38,111 nt of DNA, taken from the NCBI GenBank assembly GCA_903898785.1, contig CAIUGU010000208.1, forward strand, positions 1 to 38,111, in the 5' to 3' direction. Within the stretch, counting starts at the first letter, position 1. Each line of letters starts with the position of its first letter. Source of the stretch: an uncultured Pseudomonadota bacterium (lineage in GTDB: Bacteria > Pseudomonadota > Gammaproteobacteria > Steroidobacterales > Steroidobacteraceae). The notes under the pieces are model-generated. The model worked only from the letters and a program-made list of their open reading frames with translations. It was not told where the DNA came from and searched no databases. Of this stretch, positions 8,775 to 18,290 are shown piece by piece. The translations under genes and the position numbers were made by a program.

Positions 8775-9862
8775 ACCCGCGAACCGTACTGATCATGGCG
8801 GGTGGCACCGGCGGGCATGTGTTCCCGGCGCTGGCTGCCGCGCGCGTGCTGCGCGAGCGGGGCTTCGAGGCCGTCTGGCTCGGCACGCAGCGCGGCCTCG
8901 AGGCCAAGCTCGTGCCGCCTCACCAGATTCCCATGGAATGGATCTCGATCAGCGGCGTGCGCGGCAAGGGACCCATGGCCCTGCTGGCGGCTCCCGTGAA
9001 GTTGCTGCTTGCGATCCGTCAGGGCGTGAACGTGATCCGCCGCCGCCAGCCTGCCGTCGTGCTGGGGGCGGGTGGCTTCGTGTCCGGGCCCGGCGGCATC
9101 GCCGCGTGGTTGACGGGCCGACCGCTCGTGATCCACGAACAGAATGCGGTGGCCGGCATGACGAACCGGATCCTGGCGCGCTTCGCCAGTCGCGTGCTCG
9201 AGGGGTTCCCGAACAGCTTCCCCAGGAAAGTGAGGGCTGAGCATGTCGGCAACCCGGTACGTCGCGAGATCACGGCACTGCCCAAGCCCGAGGACCGTTT
9301 CGCGGGACGCGCAGGCAAGCTCCGGCTGTTTGTCTTTGGCGGCAGCCAGGGCGCAGCGAAACTGAATGCAGCAGTGCCTGCTGCGCTGGCGCTGCTGCCG
9401 GAGGCCGATCGACCCGAGGTGCTGCATCAGTCTGGCGAGCGGAACTTCGAGCAGACCGTGGCAGCGTACGCCGGACACGGGGTGCAAGCCGAAGTGCGCG
9501 CTTTCATCGACGACATGGCGGCCGCCTACACCTGGGCTGATCTGGTCGTGTGCCGCTCAGGTGCGTTGACGGTGGCGGAGATCGCTGCTGCAGGCGTTGG
9601 AGCGGTATTCATTCCATTCGCGGCCGCCGTGGACGATCACCAGACGCGCAATGCGCAATTTCTGGTCGGGGCCGATGCGGGCAGGATCCTGCCCGAGCGC
9701 GAACTGACCCCCGCTCGTCTCGCAGCCGAGCTGGGTGCGCTGTTTGCGGCTGGCCGGACGCGACTCGCGACGATGGCGAGCAACGCACGCCGTGTCGCCA
9801 TCCTCGATGCGGATGTCCGTCTCGCGGATGCGTGCATCGCCGCTGCGGGAGGTGCGCGATGA
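8771..9862 (+). CDS. murG: UDP-GlcNAc:lipid I N-acetylglucosaminyltransferase MurG
   Basis: A 363-residue GT28-family enzyme on the cytoplasmic face of the inner membrane that converts lipid I to lipid II. The N-terminal acceptor domain has the glycine-rich loop GGTGGH at 11-16 followed by VFPALA. A second glycine-rich loop, [11 protein letters not shown], is near 98-108. The C-terminal donor domain contains [11 protein letters not shown] near 184-194 and [15 protein letters not shown] near 260-274, the UDP-GlcNAc binding region. It is joined to ftsW and murC by ATGA overlaps at both ends. Confidence 0.97.
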   Translation: MNPRTVLIMAGGTGGHVFPALAAARVLRERGFEAVWLGTQRGLEAKLVPPHQIPMEWISISGVRGKGPMALLAAPVKLLLAIRQGVNVIRRRQPAVVLGAGGFVSGPGGIAAWLTGRPLVIHEQNAVAGMTNRILARFASRVLEGFPNSFPRKVRAEHVGNPVRREITALPKPEDRFAGRAGKLRLFVFGGSQGAAKLNAAVPAALALLPEADRPEVLHQSGERNFEQTVAAYAGHGVQAEVRAFIDDMAAAYTWADLVVCRSGALTVAEIAAAGVGAVFIPFAAAVDDHQTRNAQFLVGADAGRILPERELTPARLAAELGALFAAGRTRLATMASNARRVAILDADVRLADACIAAAGGAR

Positions 9863-11283
9863 CCGACCGCATGCGCCGCATCCATCGGATCCACATGGTC
9901 GGCATCGGCGGCAGCGGCATGGGCGGCATTGCCGAAGTGCTGCTGAACCTGGGCTATGCGGTGCAGGGGTCGGACCTGAAGCCGAATACCGTGACGCGCC
10001 GGCTCGAGTCGCTCGGGGCGCGCATCGTCATGGGGCATGCCGCTGCCAACGTGCAGGATGCGGATGTCGTCGTCGTGTCCAGTGCCGTGAATGAGGCCAA
10101 CCCGGAAGTCGTCGAGGCGCATGCGCATCGCATTCCCGTGGTCCAGCGCGCGGAAATGCTCGCGGAACTGATGCGCTTCCGCTTCGGCATCGCGATCGCC
10201 GGCACGCACGGCAAGACGACCACGACCAGCATGGTGGCGAGCCTGCTGGCCGAGGGCGGGCTGGATCCCACTTTCGTGATCGGGGGCCGCCTGAAGAGTG
10301 CGGGCACCAACGCGCGGCTCGGGACCGGGCGCTACCTCGTGGCGGAAGCCGACGAGAGCGATGCGTCGTTCATGCACCTGCAGCCGATGATCGCCATCGT
10401 GACCAATGTCGACGCCGATCACCTGGCGACCCACCAGGGCGATTTCGAGCGCTTGAAGCAGAGCTTCATCGACTTCCTGCACAACCTGCCGTTCCACGGT
10501 CTCGCGGTGGTCTGCGCCGATGACAAGGAGGTGGCCGCCTTGCTGCCGCGGATTGCGCGCCCGATGGTGACCTACGGCATCGAACAGTCCGCGGACCTGC
10601 GTGCCGTCAACATCGTCCGCCACGGCATGCAGTCGACATTCGATGTCGTCCGGCCCGGTCGCGACAAGCCCCTGTCGATTCGACTGAACCTGCCCGGCAC
10701 GCACAATATCCTCAATGCACTCGCAGCCATTGCCGTGGCTACCGACCTCGATGTGCCCGACGAGGCCATCCAGTCCGCGCTCGCGCACTTCCAGGGCATC
10801 GACCGCCGGCTGCAGCAGCTCGGCGACGTGGAGACCGAGGCAGGCCGCGTCACGGTGGTCGATGACTACGGGCACCACCCGACCGAGATTGCGGCAACGC
10901 TCGAAGCGGTGCGCCAGGGATGGGCGGGTCGTCGCGTCGTTCTCGCATTCCAGCCGCACCGCTACACGCGGACGCATGATCTTCTCGATGACTTCGCGCG
11001 CGTGCTCGCGACAGTGGACGCCCTCGTCGTCAGCGAAGTCTATGCCGCGGGCGAGGCACCGATTGCGGGCGCCGATGCCAAGGCGATTTGCCGGGCGGTG
11101 CGCTCGCACGGCCGCGTGGAGCCGGTCTATCTCGACAAGATCGAAGAACTGGGCGAGGCATTGAAGCGCATCGTCCGTGACGGCGATGTAGTCGTCACGA
11201 TGGGGGCGGGAAGCATCGGTGCAGTTGCGGGCGAGCTGCCTGTCGCGTTGCGTGCCGCAGGCAAAGGAGGGCAGGGCAAATGA
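9859..11283 (+). CDS. murC: UDP-MurNAc:L-alanine ligase MurC
   Basis: A 474-residue cytoplasmic ligase that adds the first amino acid to UDP-MurNAc. The frame is open far upstream into murG, but ATG 9859 overlaps the murG stop and the fold begins right after it: [17 protein letters not shown] at about 12-28 is the UDP-substrate loop. The P-loop GTHGKTTTT is at 115-123. EADESDASF (about 163-171) and [10 protein letters not shown] (about 335-344), with the HHPTE signature of MurC, are also present. The TGA overlaps the murB ATG. Confidence 0.97.
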   Translation: MTDRMRRIHRIHMVGIGGSGMGGIAEVLLNLGYAVQGSDLKPNTVTRRLESLGARIVMGHAAANVQDADVVVVSSAVNEANPEVVEAHAHRIPVVQRAEMLAELMRFRFGIAIAGTHGKTTTTSMVASLLAEGGLDPTFVIGGRLKSAGTNARLGTGRYLVAEADESDASFMHLQPMIAIVTNVDADHLATHQGDFERLKQSFIDFLHNLPFHGLAVVCADDKEVAALLPRIARPMVTYGIEQSADLRAVNIVRHGMQSTFDVVRPGRDKPLSIRLNLPGTHNILNALAAIAVATDLDVPDEAIQSALAHFQGIDRRLQQLGDVETEAGRVTVVDDYGHHPTEIAATLEAVRQGWAGRRVVLAFQPHRYTRTHDLLDDFARVLATVDALVVSEVYAAGEAPIAGADAKAICRAVRSHGRVEPVYLDKIEELGEALKRIVRDGDVVVTMGAGSIGAVAGELPVALRAAGKGGQGK

Positions 11284-12191
11284 ACGCCGTGTCGCTGCCG
11301 CCCAACCTGAGCGCTCGTGTGCTCAGGAACGAGCCGATGTCCAAGCATACGTCCTGGCGCGTGGGCGGGCCGGCCGACCTGTTCTTCCGTCCTCTCGACG
11401 CGAATGACCTGGCGGCGTTCCTGCAATCGCTGGAAGCCGACATGCCGGTGGTGTGGGTCGGGCTCGGCAGCAACCTGCTGGTTCGCGATGGCGGCCTGCG
11501 TGCTGCCGTGGTCGAAACCTTCGGTGCGTTCGGTGAGCTCGACCGGCTCAATCAGACGGACGTGTGGGTCGGCGCCGGTGTCTCCTGCGCGAAGCTGGCG
11601 AAGCAGTGCGTTCGCTGGGGCCTGGGTCCCGCCGAGTTCTTCGCCGGCATCCCAGGGACGATGGGTGGCGCGCTGGCCATGAACGCCGGTGCCTTCGGAG
11701 GCGAGACCTGGCCGCACGTCGTCGAAGTCGAAACCATCAACCGCAAGGGCAAGCGGCAGCGCCGCCCCGCGAGTGACTACAAGCCCAGCTATCGGCATCT
11801 CGAAGGACCGGAAGGCGAGTGGTTCCTTGGCTGCAAGCTGCGCTTCGAGCCGCGTCGCGACGCCAACGAGAATGAAATCCGTCGCCTGCTGGCGCGTCGC
11901 AAGGAAACCCAGCCGATCGGCGAGTTGTCGTGCGGGTCCGTGTTCACGAACCCCGAAGGGGACCACGCGGCGCGACTGATCGAGGCAGCGGGTCTCAAGG
12001 GCTGCCGCATCGGTGGGGCGCAGGTCTCGGAGAAGCACGCGAATTTCATCATCAATGAAGGCAGCGCGACGGCCGCCGACCTCGAGCAGCTGATCGAGCA
12101 TGTCCGCAGCACCGTGGAAGCGGTGCACGGCGTCCGGTTGCATCCGGAAGTGCGCATCGTGGGAGAGCCTGTGTTGGAGCGTCCGGCATGA
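11280..12191 (+). CDS. murB: UDP-N-acetylenolpyruvoylglucosamine reductase MurB
   Basis: A 303-residue FAD/NADPH enzyme that reduces UDP-GlcNAc-enolpyruvate to UDP-MurNAc. The FAD-binding region contains NTSWRVGG-like [11 protein letters not shown] (near 22-32) and [12 protein letters not shown] (near 61-72). The substrate region has [19 protein letters not shown] (near 124-142), and [12 protein letters not shown] (near 219-230) carries the catalytic serine. The short length and C-terminus fit the type II form rather than the longer E. coli type I. In E. coli murB lies outside the dcw cluster; here it is coupled to murC and ddl by ATGA overlaps. Confidence 0.96.
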   Translation: MNAVSLPPNLSARVLRNEPMSKHTSWRVGGPADLFFRPLDANDLAAFLQSLEADMPVVWVGLGSNLLVRDGGLRAAVVETFGAFGELDRLNQTDVWVGAGVSCAKLAKQCVRWGLGPAEFFAGIPGTMGGALAMNAGAFGGETWPHVVEVETINRKGKRQRRPASDYKPSYRHLEGPEGEWFLGCKLRFEPRRDANENEIRRLLARRKETQPIGELSCGSVFTNPEGDHAARLIEAAGLKGCRIGGAQVSEKHANFIINEGSATAADLEQLIEHVRSTVEAVHGVRLHPEVRIVGEPVLERPA

Positions 12192-13138
12192 CCCGCCTGA
12201 TCGCCAATCCCGCCGCTTTCGGACGAGTGGCCGTCCTCATGGGCGGTACGTCGTCGGAGCGCGAAGTTTCGCTCAACTCTGGAACCAACGTGTTTGAGGC
12301 GCTCAAGCGCCAGGGCGTGGACGTGCACGCCGTCGACGGCATTCCTGCGCTGTGCGAGGCATTGACGCAGAAGAAGTTCGATCGCGTCTTCAACATCCTG
12401 CACGGCAATCGGGGCGGGGGTGAGGATGGCGTGCTCCAGGGGCTGCTCGAGGCCTTCGGGATTCCTTACACCGGGTCCGGCGTGCTCGGCTCGGCGCTGT
12501 CGATGGACAAGATCCGCACCAAGCAGGTGTGGTTGTCGCTCGGCCTGCCAACACCGCGACACATCGCGCTGGCGCCCGGCGCTGACCTGCGCGCCGCAGC
12601 CCTGTCGCTCGGGTTGCCCGTCATCGTCAAGCCGGCCTGCGAAGGGTCGAGCGTCGGTGTCAGTCGGGTCTTCAAGGAAGCCGACCTGCCAGCTGCAGTC
12701 CGGACCGCCGAGCGCTATGGCGAGATGCTGATGGAGGAGCTGATCGTCGGTGACGAATACACCGTCGGCATCCTCGGCGCGCAGGCGTTACCGAGCATCC
12801 GCATCGTGCCCGCGGGCGAGTACTACGACTATCACGCCAAGTACATTGCAGAAGACACGCGTTACCTGTGTCCCGGACTCGAAGGCGACGCCGAGGCCGA
12901 CATGCGTGACCTCGCGCTGCGGGCGTTCCAGGCGGCCGGCTGCAGCGGCTGGGGACGCGTCGACATCATGCGTTCCCGCGACGGGCGCAATTTCCTGCTC
13001 GAGGTCAACACGGCTCCGGGAATGACCAGCCATTCGCTGCTTCCCAAGGCTGCCAAGGAAACCGGCATCGGATTCGACGAGCTGGTGTGGAAGATCCTCG
13101 AGAGCAGCTGCGGTTCGTCCAACGGAGGGCCGCGCTGA
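12188..13138 (+). CDS. ddl: D-alanine:D-alanine ligase
   Basis: A 316-residue ATP-grasp ligase that makes the D-Ala-D-Ala used by Mur[18 protein letters not shown] (near 17-33) is the N-terminal substrate loop, [15 protein letters not shown] (near 147-161) the ATP-binding loop, and EYYDYHAKY (near 214-222) the flexible loop. The C-terminal metal and substrate motif reads [18 protein letters not shown], where Ala replaces the common Leu before PGMT. The start overlaps the murB stop; the TGA at 13136-13138 shares its A with the ftsQ ATG. Confidence 0.96.
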   Translation: MTRLIANPAAFGRVAVLMGGTSSEREVSLNSGTNVFEALKRQGVDVHAVDGIPALCEALTQKKFDRVFNILHGNRGGGEDGVLQGLLEAFGIPYTGSGVLGSALSMDKIRTKQVWLSLGLPTPRHIALAPGADLRAAALSLGLPVIVKPACEGSSVGVSRVFKEADLPAAVRTAERYGEMLMEELIVGDEYTVGILGAQALPSIRIVPAGEYYDYHAKYIAEDTRYLCPGLEGDAEADMRDLALRAFQAAGCSGWGRVDIMRSRDGRNFLLEVNTAPGMTSHSLLPKAAKETGIGFDELVWKILESSCGSSNGGPR

Positions 13139-13974
13139 TGTTCGCGTTCCTGCCAAAGCGGAATCGCAACCGGCGCAAGACCGCCGAGCCGCGGATTCGC
13201 CTGCCGCAGGTGAACTGGCGCCGGTTGGGGATGACCGCGACGGCAGTGGCTGGCACGGTCGCAGTGCTCGCGTTGTTCGCGGGCCTGCTCGATCGCCCGG
13301 TGCAACATGTCGAGGTCGAAGGCAAGTTCCTGCGGGTCGCCCCCGTCGAGATCGAACAGGCGGTCGCGCCGTTTGCCGCCACCGGCTTCCTGTCGATCGA
13401 CCTGAAGAGCGTACGGCAGTCGCTCGAGAAGATCGCGTGGGTGGATCGGGCGCAGGTCGAGCGCAGCTGGCCGAACGGCCTCAGGGTCTTCATCACCGAA
13501 CAGGTGCCCGCGGCGAAGTGGGGCGTCGATGGCCTCCTCAACACGCGCGGCGAACTGTTCCTGCGCGATGCACGCCATATGCCGCCCGAGCTGCCGCAGC
13601 TCGACGGACCCGAAGGCAGCGAAGTCGAGGTGGCGAAGCTCTATCTCGATACCTATCCGCGCCTGCTCGCCGTGGGCATGCGGCTCGCGAAGGTCGAGCT
13701 CGATCCCCGGGGCGCCTGGGTGCTCGGGCTCGGCAACGGAGTCGTCGTGAGGCTCGGTCGCCAGGACGTCGCGGCGCGCCTGGAACGATTCATCACGGTG
13801 GCGAGCCCGCTCGTCGCGACCCGTGCCTCCGACATCACCTATGTGGATCTGCGCTACAGCAATGGCTTTTCCGTCGGCTGGAATGCGGGGGTCGTCCCCG
13901 ATGCGGCAACCGGCAATGCTTCCGGTCCCGCACGCACCGTCCGCCGGCTTGAGGAAGTGAAACCTGATGTCTAG
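13138..13974 (+). CDS. ftsQ: Cell division protein FtsQ
   Basis: A 278-residue bitopic divisome protein: a basic cytoplasmic tail of about 35 residues, one membrane helix near 37-56, then a POTRA domain (about 58-127, VQHVEVEGKF onward) and the FtsQ beta domain. It docks FtsL and FtsB at the septum. The frame is open further upstream inside ddl, but ATG 13138 in a TGATG overlap has a strong GGAGGG Shine-Dalgarno (13123-13128), which settles the start. The last eight bases overlap ftsA. Confidence 0.94.
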   Translation: MFAFLPKRNRNRRKTAEPRIRLPQVNWRRLGMTATAVAGTVAVLALFAGLLDRPVQHVEVEGKFLRVAPVEIEQAVAPFAATGFLSIDLKSVRQSLEKIAWVDRAQVERSWPNGLRVFITEQVPAAKWGVDGLLNTRGELFLRDARHMPPELPQLDGPEGSEVEVAKLYLDTYPRLLAVGMRLAKVELDPRGAWVLGLGNGVVVRLGRQDVAARLERFITVASPLVATRASDITYVDLRYSNGFSVGWNAGVVPDAATGNASGPARTVRRLEEVKPDV

Positions 13975-15202
13975 AAAGAGCGACCGCAACCTGATCGTCG
14001 GGCTCGACATTGGCACCTCCAAGGTGGTTGCCATCGTCGGCGAGATTTCCAACGACGGCGTCATCGAAGTCGTGGGCATCGGCTCGCATCCCTCGCGCGG
14101 GCTGAAGAAGGGCGTGGTGGTCAACATCGAGTCGACCGTGCAGTCCATCCAGCGCGCAGTGGAAGAGGCGGAGCTGATGGCGGGCTGCGAGATCCACTCG
14201 GTTTACGCCGGCATCGCGGGCAGCCATGTGCGCAGCCTCAATTCCCACGGCATCGTCGCCATCCGCAACAAGGAAGTGACGGCCGACGACGTGGATCGCG
14301 TGATCGACGCCGCGCGCGCCGTGGCCATTCCGGCCGACCAGAAGATCCTGCACATCCTGCCGCAGGAATTCATCATCGATAACCAGGAAGGCATCCGCGA
14401 GCCGATCGGCATGTCCGGCGTGCGGCTCGAGGCCAAGGTGCATATCGTCACGGGTGCGGAAAGCGCCGCACAGAACATCGTCAAGTGCGTGCAGCGATGC
14501 GGACTGTCTGTCGACGACGTCGTGCTGGAGCAGCTCGCATCGAGCTATGCGGTGCTGGCCGAGGACGAAAAGGAACTGGGCGTGTGCCTGGTGGATATCG
14601 GCGGCGGCACGACCGATATCGCCGTGTTCTCCGGCGGCGCGATCCGCCACACCGCCGTGATTCCGATCGCGGGCGACCAGGTCACCAACGACATTGCTGT
14701 CAGCCTGCGGACGCCGACGAACTTCGCCGAAGAAATCAAGATGAAGTACGCGTGCGCGCTGTCGCAGCTCGCGAACTCCGACGAGACGATCGAGGTGCCG
14801 AGCGTCGGCGACCGTCCGCCGCGGCGCCTGGCCCGGCAAACGCTCGCCGAAGTGGTCGAGCCGCGCTACGAAGAGTTGTTCGCGCTGATCCGCGAGGAGT
14901 TGCGCCGCTCCGGCTTCGAGGAAGTCATTGCGGCGGGCGTCGTGCTCACGGGGGGCAGCTCGAAGATGGAAGGCGCGGTGGAGCTCGCCGAAGAAGTCTT
15001 CCACATGCCCGTGCGTCTTGGCATTCCGCAACACCTGACGGGCCTTGTCGAGGTCGTGCGCAATCCGATCCACGCGACCGGCGTGGGTTTGCTGTTGTAC
15101 GGGCGCGAGAACTACCTGCGGGGACGCCGGCCGTCGCCGCTGTCGGGCAACGTGCGCGGATTGTTTGATCGCATGAAGGCGTGGTTTCAGGGGAGTTTCT
15201 GA
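13967..15202 (+). CDS. ftsA: Cell division protein FtsA
   Basis: A 411-residue actin-like ATPase that tethers FtsZ to the inner membrane. It has the phosphate-1 loop GLDIGTSKV at 12-20, phosphate-2 DIGGGTTDIAVF near 208-219 and the adenosine loop GGSSKMEG near 328-335. The C-terminal end (GLFDRMKAWFQGSF) is an amphipathic membrane-targeting helix, as in other FtsA proteins. A GAGGAAG Shine-Dalgarno lies upstream of the ATG, inside ftsQ. A 238-base spacer separates it from ftsZ, the longest gap in the dcw part of the window. Confidence 0.97.
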   Translation: MSRKSDRNLIVGLDIGTSKVVAIVGEISNDGVIEVVGIGSHPSRGLKKGVVVNIESTVQSIQRAVEEAELMAGCEIHSVYAGIAGSHVRSLNSHGIVAIRNKEVTADDVDRVIDAARAVAIPADQKILHILPQEFIIDNQEGIREPIGMSGVRLEAKVHIVTGAESAAQNIVKCVQRCGLSVDDVVLEQLASSYAVLAEDEKELGVCLVDIGGGTTDIAVFSGGAIRHTAVIPIAGDQVTNDIAVSLRTPTNFAEEIKMKYACALSQLANSDETIEVPSVGDRPPRRLARQTLAEVVEPRYEELFALIREELRRSGFEEVIAAGVVLTGGSSKMEGAVELAEEVFHMPVRLGIPQHLTGLVEVVRNPIHATGVGLLLYGRENYLRGRRPSPLSGNVRGLFDRMKAWFQGSF

Positions 15203-15440
15203 GCACGGAGGCGGGACAAGTGGACAACGAGGGGAAAGAAGCGAAGAGGGGCTGGCTGACGGTGCGGGCGTCCGACGCGGCACCCGGCGCCGGTTACCGG
15301 TGGGAGCGGACTGTGGAATGGGCCTTCTTGGGCAAGGCGAACTCCACAGTCCGGACCAGCCGGTGGCAACAGGTCCAGAAGGGTCAGGGTTTCGATTTTA
15401 CGGTTCAGGCTTTTGGCATTCAGCAACGAGGGGAACAGCA
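15203..15440 (+). promoter_or_regulatory. Structured ftsA-ftsZ spacer (ftsZ leader) with a perfect hairpin
   Basis: A 238-base non-coding spacer. CGGACTGTGGA (15307-15317) and TCCACAGTCCG (15343-15353) form a perfect 11-bp inverted repeat. Inside it GCCTT (15322-15326) pairs with AAGGC (15334-15338), giving a long two-part hairpin. No T-run follows, so it is not a classical terminator. It is more likely an mRNA processing or stability element, or a regulatory leader. An AT-rich stretch (about 15390-15420) between the hairpin and ftsZ could hold a promoter, but I see no convincing -35/-10 pair. Confidence 0.55.
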
Positions 15441-16628
15441 ATGTTTGTACTGGCAGATTCCGAACATCAAGGCGCGGTAATCAAGGTCTTCGGTGTTGGC
15501 GGCGGCGGAGGTAATGCCGTTGCCCACATGGTCGCCACCGGCATCGACGGTGTCGACTTCATCTGCGTGAACACCGATGCGCAGGCGATCAAGCATGCCC
15601 GGGTGAAGACCGGCCTGCAGATCGGGTGCAACATCACCAAGGGCCTCGGCGCGGGCGCCGACCCGGAAGTGGGTCGCCAGGCGGCGATGGAAGACCGCGA
15701 TCGCATCATCGAGCTGATCGAAGGATCCGACATGCTCTTCATCACCGCCGGCATGGGCGGCGGCACGGGCACGGGTGCTGCACCGGTGGTCGCGCAGGTG
15801 GCGAAGGAGCTCGGCATCCTGACCGTTGCGGTCGTCACCAAGCCCTTCGACATGGAAGGCTCGAAGCGCCGTGCGATTGCCGAGCAGGGCATTGCCGAGC
15901 TCGAGAAGCACGTCGACTCGCTGATCACCATCCCGAACCAGAAGCTGTTGACGGTGCTCGGCGGCGACTGCACGTTGCTCGATGCGTTCAAGGCTGCCAA
16001 CCAGGTGCTGCAGGGCGCAGTGCAGGGCATCGCCGAGCTCATCACGCGTCCCGGCATGATCAACGTCGACTTTGCCGACGTGCGCACGGTGATGGCAGAG
16101 ACCGGGATGGCGATGATGGGCTCGGGTTCCGCTCGTGGCGAAAACCGGGCTCGTGAGGCTGCCGAAGCCGCCATCTCGAGCCCGCTGCTCGAGGACATCA
16201 ACCTGCAGGGTGCCCATGGCCTCCTGATCAACGTGACCGCGGGCCTCGACCTGCGCACCAGCGAGTTCAGCATCGTGGGCGATACGATCAAGCAGTACGC
16301 ATCCGAAGATGCGAACGTCGTCGTCGGTTGCGTAATCGATCCGGACATGACGGACGACATCCGCGTGACGGTCGTGGCGACGGGCATCGGCCGGCCGGTT
16401 GCCATCCAGGCCCAGCCCCAGCCGGACAGCCGCAAGATGACGGCCATCGCAGGTGGCCGCACCGGCCGTGCCGTCCCGACGCTCGACGACCTGAACGTGC
16501 CGACCTACATCCGCAACCAGCGCGAACAACCGCAGTCGGCGCGTCGTGCCGTTGGCGACGGGATCGCGCTCAGCGACGACAGCTCTCTGCTCGACATTCC
16601 GGCTTTCCTGCGCCGGCAGGCCGACTAA
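15441..16628 (+). CDS. ftsZ: Cell division protein FtsZ
   Basis: A 395-residue tubulin-like GTPase that polymerises into the Z-ring. It has the N-terminal GVGGGGGNAV loop (18-27), the tubulin signature GGGTGTG at 106-112, NVDFADVRTVM (T7-loop region) and a variable linker from about residue 320. It ends in the conserved peptide DIPAFLRRQAD (385-395) that binds FtsA, ZipA and ZapD. ZapD is itself encoded at 22958-23767. The ATG at 15441 is chosen because the fold begins at once and GAGGGGA lies upstream; the frame is open further upstream but homology is not. Confidence 0.98.
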   Translation: MFVLADSEHQGAVIKVFGVGGGGGNAVAHMVATGIDGVDFICVNTDAQAIKHARVKTGLQIGCNITKGLGAGADPEVGRQAAMEDRDRIIELIEGSDMLFITAGMGGGTGTGAAPVVAQVAKELGILTVAVVTKPFDMEGSKRRAIAEQGIAELEKHVDSLITIPNQKLLTVLGGDCTLLDAFKAANQVLQGAVQGIAELITRPGMINVDFADVRTVMAETGMAMMGSGSARGENRAREAAEAAISSPLLEDINLQGAHGLLINVTAGLDLRTSEFSIVGDTIKQYASEDANVVVGCVIDPDMTDDIRVTVVATGIGRPVAIQAQPQPDSRKMTAIAGGRTGRAVPTLDDLNVPTYIRNQREQPQSARRAVGDGIALSDDSSLLDIPAFLRRQAD

Positions 16629-16846
16629 GGGCAACAGCATCAGGAGCCGGGCTTCAGGCGATGCCTGGGGCCCGGTGGCCTGAAATCATGGTAGGTTATG
16701 CACCTGTCTGGTGCGCGGTGTCTGGAATTCGGTGGCCTGCCCCGGTGGGGACCTGTGTCCCCTGCCGGATGAACGTCGGGGAAATCAGGAATGTCCTCTT
16801 CGTGAAGGATCAGTCCCCCCATTCCGCTCTATAGACTGGATCTCCC
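16629..16846 (+). promoter_or_regulatory. ftsZ-lpxC spacer with two strong hairpins
   Basis: A 218-base spacer. The first hairpin (16647-16675) pairs CCGGGC with GCCCGG and, inside, CAGGC with GCCTG around a GAT loop. The second (16742-16768) pairs GGGGAC with GTCCCC around CTGT, with an outer CCGG/CCGG clamp. Neither has a following T-run, so either may be a weak or factor-dependent terminator or a 3'-end protector for the ftsZ mRNA. A TATAGA at 16830-16835 resembles a -10 box close to lpxC, but no matching -35 is evident. Confidence 0.45.
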
Positions 16847-17758
16847 ATGCTGCGACAACGAACGCTGAAGAACACGATACGCGCGAGCGGCGTCGGGCTG
16901 CACAGCGGCAAGAAGGTCCTCATGGTCCTGAAGCCTGCCCCGGTGAATACCGGCGTGGTGTTCCGCCGGACCGACATGGACGGGGTGGCCGAGGTCCGTG
17001 CGTATGCCGAGAACGTGGGCGACACGATGCTCGGCACGACGCTGATGAACGGCGAAGTGAAGGTCTCTACCGTGGAGCACCTGCTCTCGGCCTTCGCGGG
17101 GCTCGGGATCGACAATGCCTATGTCGAGCTGTCGGCCGCGGAAGTGCCGATCATGGACGGCAGCGCCGGACCCTTCGTGTTCCTGTTGCAGTCTGCCGGG
17201 ATCGAGGAGCAGTCCGCCCCCAAGCATTTCGCGCGCATTCTCAAGACCGTCCGGGTCACGGAAGGCGACAAGTGGGCGCAGTTCGAGCCCTTCAATGGCT
17301 TCAAGGTCAACTTCCAGATCGAGTTCGACCACCCTGTCTTCAAGAAGCGGTCGCAGACCGCGACCATGGATTTCTCGACGACGTCCTTCCTGAAGGAGAT
17401 CAGCCGGGCCCGAACCTTCGGGTTCACCCGCGATCACGAGTACCTGCGGGCCCGCAACCTCGCACTCGGCGGAACGATGGACAACGCTATCGTCCTCGAC
17501 GACTACCGCATCCTCAACGAGGACGGCCTGCGTTACGAAGACGAATTCGTGAAGCACAAGATCCTGGACGCGATCGGTGACCTGTACCTGCTGGGCCGCA
17601 GCCTCATCGGCGAGTTCAGCGGCTACAAGTCGGGGCATGCCCTCAACAACCGGCTCCTGCGGGCGATCATTGCGGACGCGGCATCCTGGGAAGAAGTGAC
17701 GTTCGACGACGTCGGGGACGCCCCGATTTCCTACGTCGTAGCAGCGGCTACGGCCTGA
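16847..17758 (+). CDS. lpxC: UDP-3-O-acyl-N-acetylglucosamine deacetylase LpxC
   Basis: A 303-residue cytoplasmic zinc hydrolase that catalyses the committed step of lipid A synthesis, which shows a Gram-negative cell with LPS. Domain I begins [20 protein letters not shown]. Zinc ligands are His78 in TVEHLLSA and the His and Asp of HKILDAIGD (near 237-241). The catalytic His lies in SGHALNN near 263-266. The length matches E. coli LpxC (305). It follows ftsZ, as in E. coli and Pseudomonas, and converges with dciA. Confidence 0.98.
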   Translation: MLRQRTLKNTIRASGVGLHSGKKVLMVLKPAPVNTGVVFRRTDMDGVAEVRAYAENVGDTMLGTTLMNGEVKVSTVEHLLSAFAGLGIDNAYVELSAAEVPIMDGSAGPFVFLLQSAGIEEQSAPKHFARILKTVRVTEGDKWAQFEPFNGFKVNFQIEFDHPVFKKRSQTATMDFSTTSFLKEISRARTFGFTRDHEYLRARNLALGGTMDNAIVLDDYRILNEDGLRYEDEFVKHKILDAIGDLYLLGRSLIGEFSGYKSGHALNNRLLRAIIADAASWEEVTFDDVGDAPISYVVAAATA

Positions 17759-17814
17759 GGTCGTTCCCGCCTCGCCGCCCGTGGTGGCTGGCTCTCTCCA
17801 CGTGAGACGCCCGC

Positions 17815-18114
17815 TCACGCCCCCCGGCGGCCCACCCTGACTTTCAACTTGGCGAATTCCGGCCCGCCGTTGGCTTTCAGGCTTTCGAGCAAGCTGTCGG
17901 CGGCATAGCGCACCTGGGGGCACCAGGCGGCTGAGTCCATCGTGACAGACAGAGTGCTTTCTCTATAACTCGCTGAAAGTAAATGGCTTTGTTGTTCCTC
18001 TGGCAGGCTTGCGCGGACCTGTTCGGTGAGCGACAGCGCGGCTTTGGCCCGCTTTTCGAGGTCCGCGACCTTCCCGGGTAGGGAAAAACCGAGGGGCTGG
18101 AATGCGCTCGACAT
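17815..18114 (-). CDS. dciA: DciA-like protein (DUF721)
   Basis: A 99-residue small basic protein of the DUF721 family. The core reads LTEQVRASLPEEQQSHLLSASYRE, then TLSVTMDSAAWCPQVRYAADSLLESL, the typical pattern of DciA. DciA is the helicase operator that loads replicative DnaB in bacteria lacking DnaC/DnaI. The start at 18114 (MSSAFQPL) fits the family; an extended start at 18186 would add 24 residues but would overlap the opposing promoter of the riboswitch transcript. It lies opposite in strand to lpxC and the M23 gene, in the place where Pseudomonas also has a DUF721 gene between lpxC and secA (from memory). A CGTGAG/CTCACG hairpin overlaps its stop. Confidence 0.8.
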   Translation of the reverse strand: MSSAFQPLGFSLPGKVADLEKRAKAALSLTEQVRASLPEEQQSHLLSASYRESTLSVTMDSAAWCPQVRYAADSLLESLKANGGPEFAKLKVRVGRRGA

Positions 18115-18159
18115 AACCCGGTCGTCGGTGCGCCTTGTCCCGGAGTGAGGGGCGGGCGC

Positions 18160-18189
18160 TTGATCTTTTGGCGGCCTCTTCTGCATAGT
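18160..18189 (+). promoter_or_regulatory. Sigma-70-type promoter for the riboswitch-peptidase transcript
   Basis: TTGATC at 18160-18165 (-35) and CATAGT at 18184-18189 (-10) are separated by 18 bases, and each matches four or more consensus positions. Transcription would start near 18195-18197, exactly at the 5' edge of the c-di-GMP aptamer. That placement is the main reason to believe it. Confidence 0.6.
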
Positions 18190-18193
18190 CCGG

Positions 18194-18290
18194 GACACTG
18201 TACAGGGCAAACCCATCGAAAGGTGGGGACGCAAAGCCACCGGTCTGCAAGTCCGGCCGATTACCGGACCACGATAGCGGGGTTACCAGG
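18194..18290 (+). ncRNA. Cyclic-di-GMP-I riboswitch (GEMM-I)
   Basis: The aptamer core matches the GEMM-I consensus closely. ACAGGGCAAACC (18202-18213) leads into a stem CCCATC/GGTGGG capped by a GAAA tetraloop (18218-18221), then GGGACGCAAAGCC (18226-18238), ACCGGTCTGCAA, a second hairpin GTCCGG (18251-18256)/CCGGAC (18264-18269), and ATAGCGGGGTTACC (18274-18287). By comparison with the Vibrio cholerae Vc2 RNA, G18206 corresponds to ligand-contacting G20 and A18233 to A47. The downstream gene is the M23 peptidase. The linker (18291-18391) holds a hairpin (AAACC 18297-18301 with GGTTT 18317-18321, AAGC/GCTT inside) but no terminator T-run, so whether ligand turns expression on or off cannot be read directly. 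Confidence 0.93.

Noticed and set aside
15181-15480. Frame of 99 codons spanning the ftsA-ftsZ spacer
   Set aside because: It starts inside ftsA, ends inside ftsZ, has no good Shine-Dalgarno and includes the long hairpin. No known family fits, so the spacer is treated as a leader.
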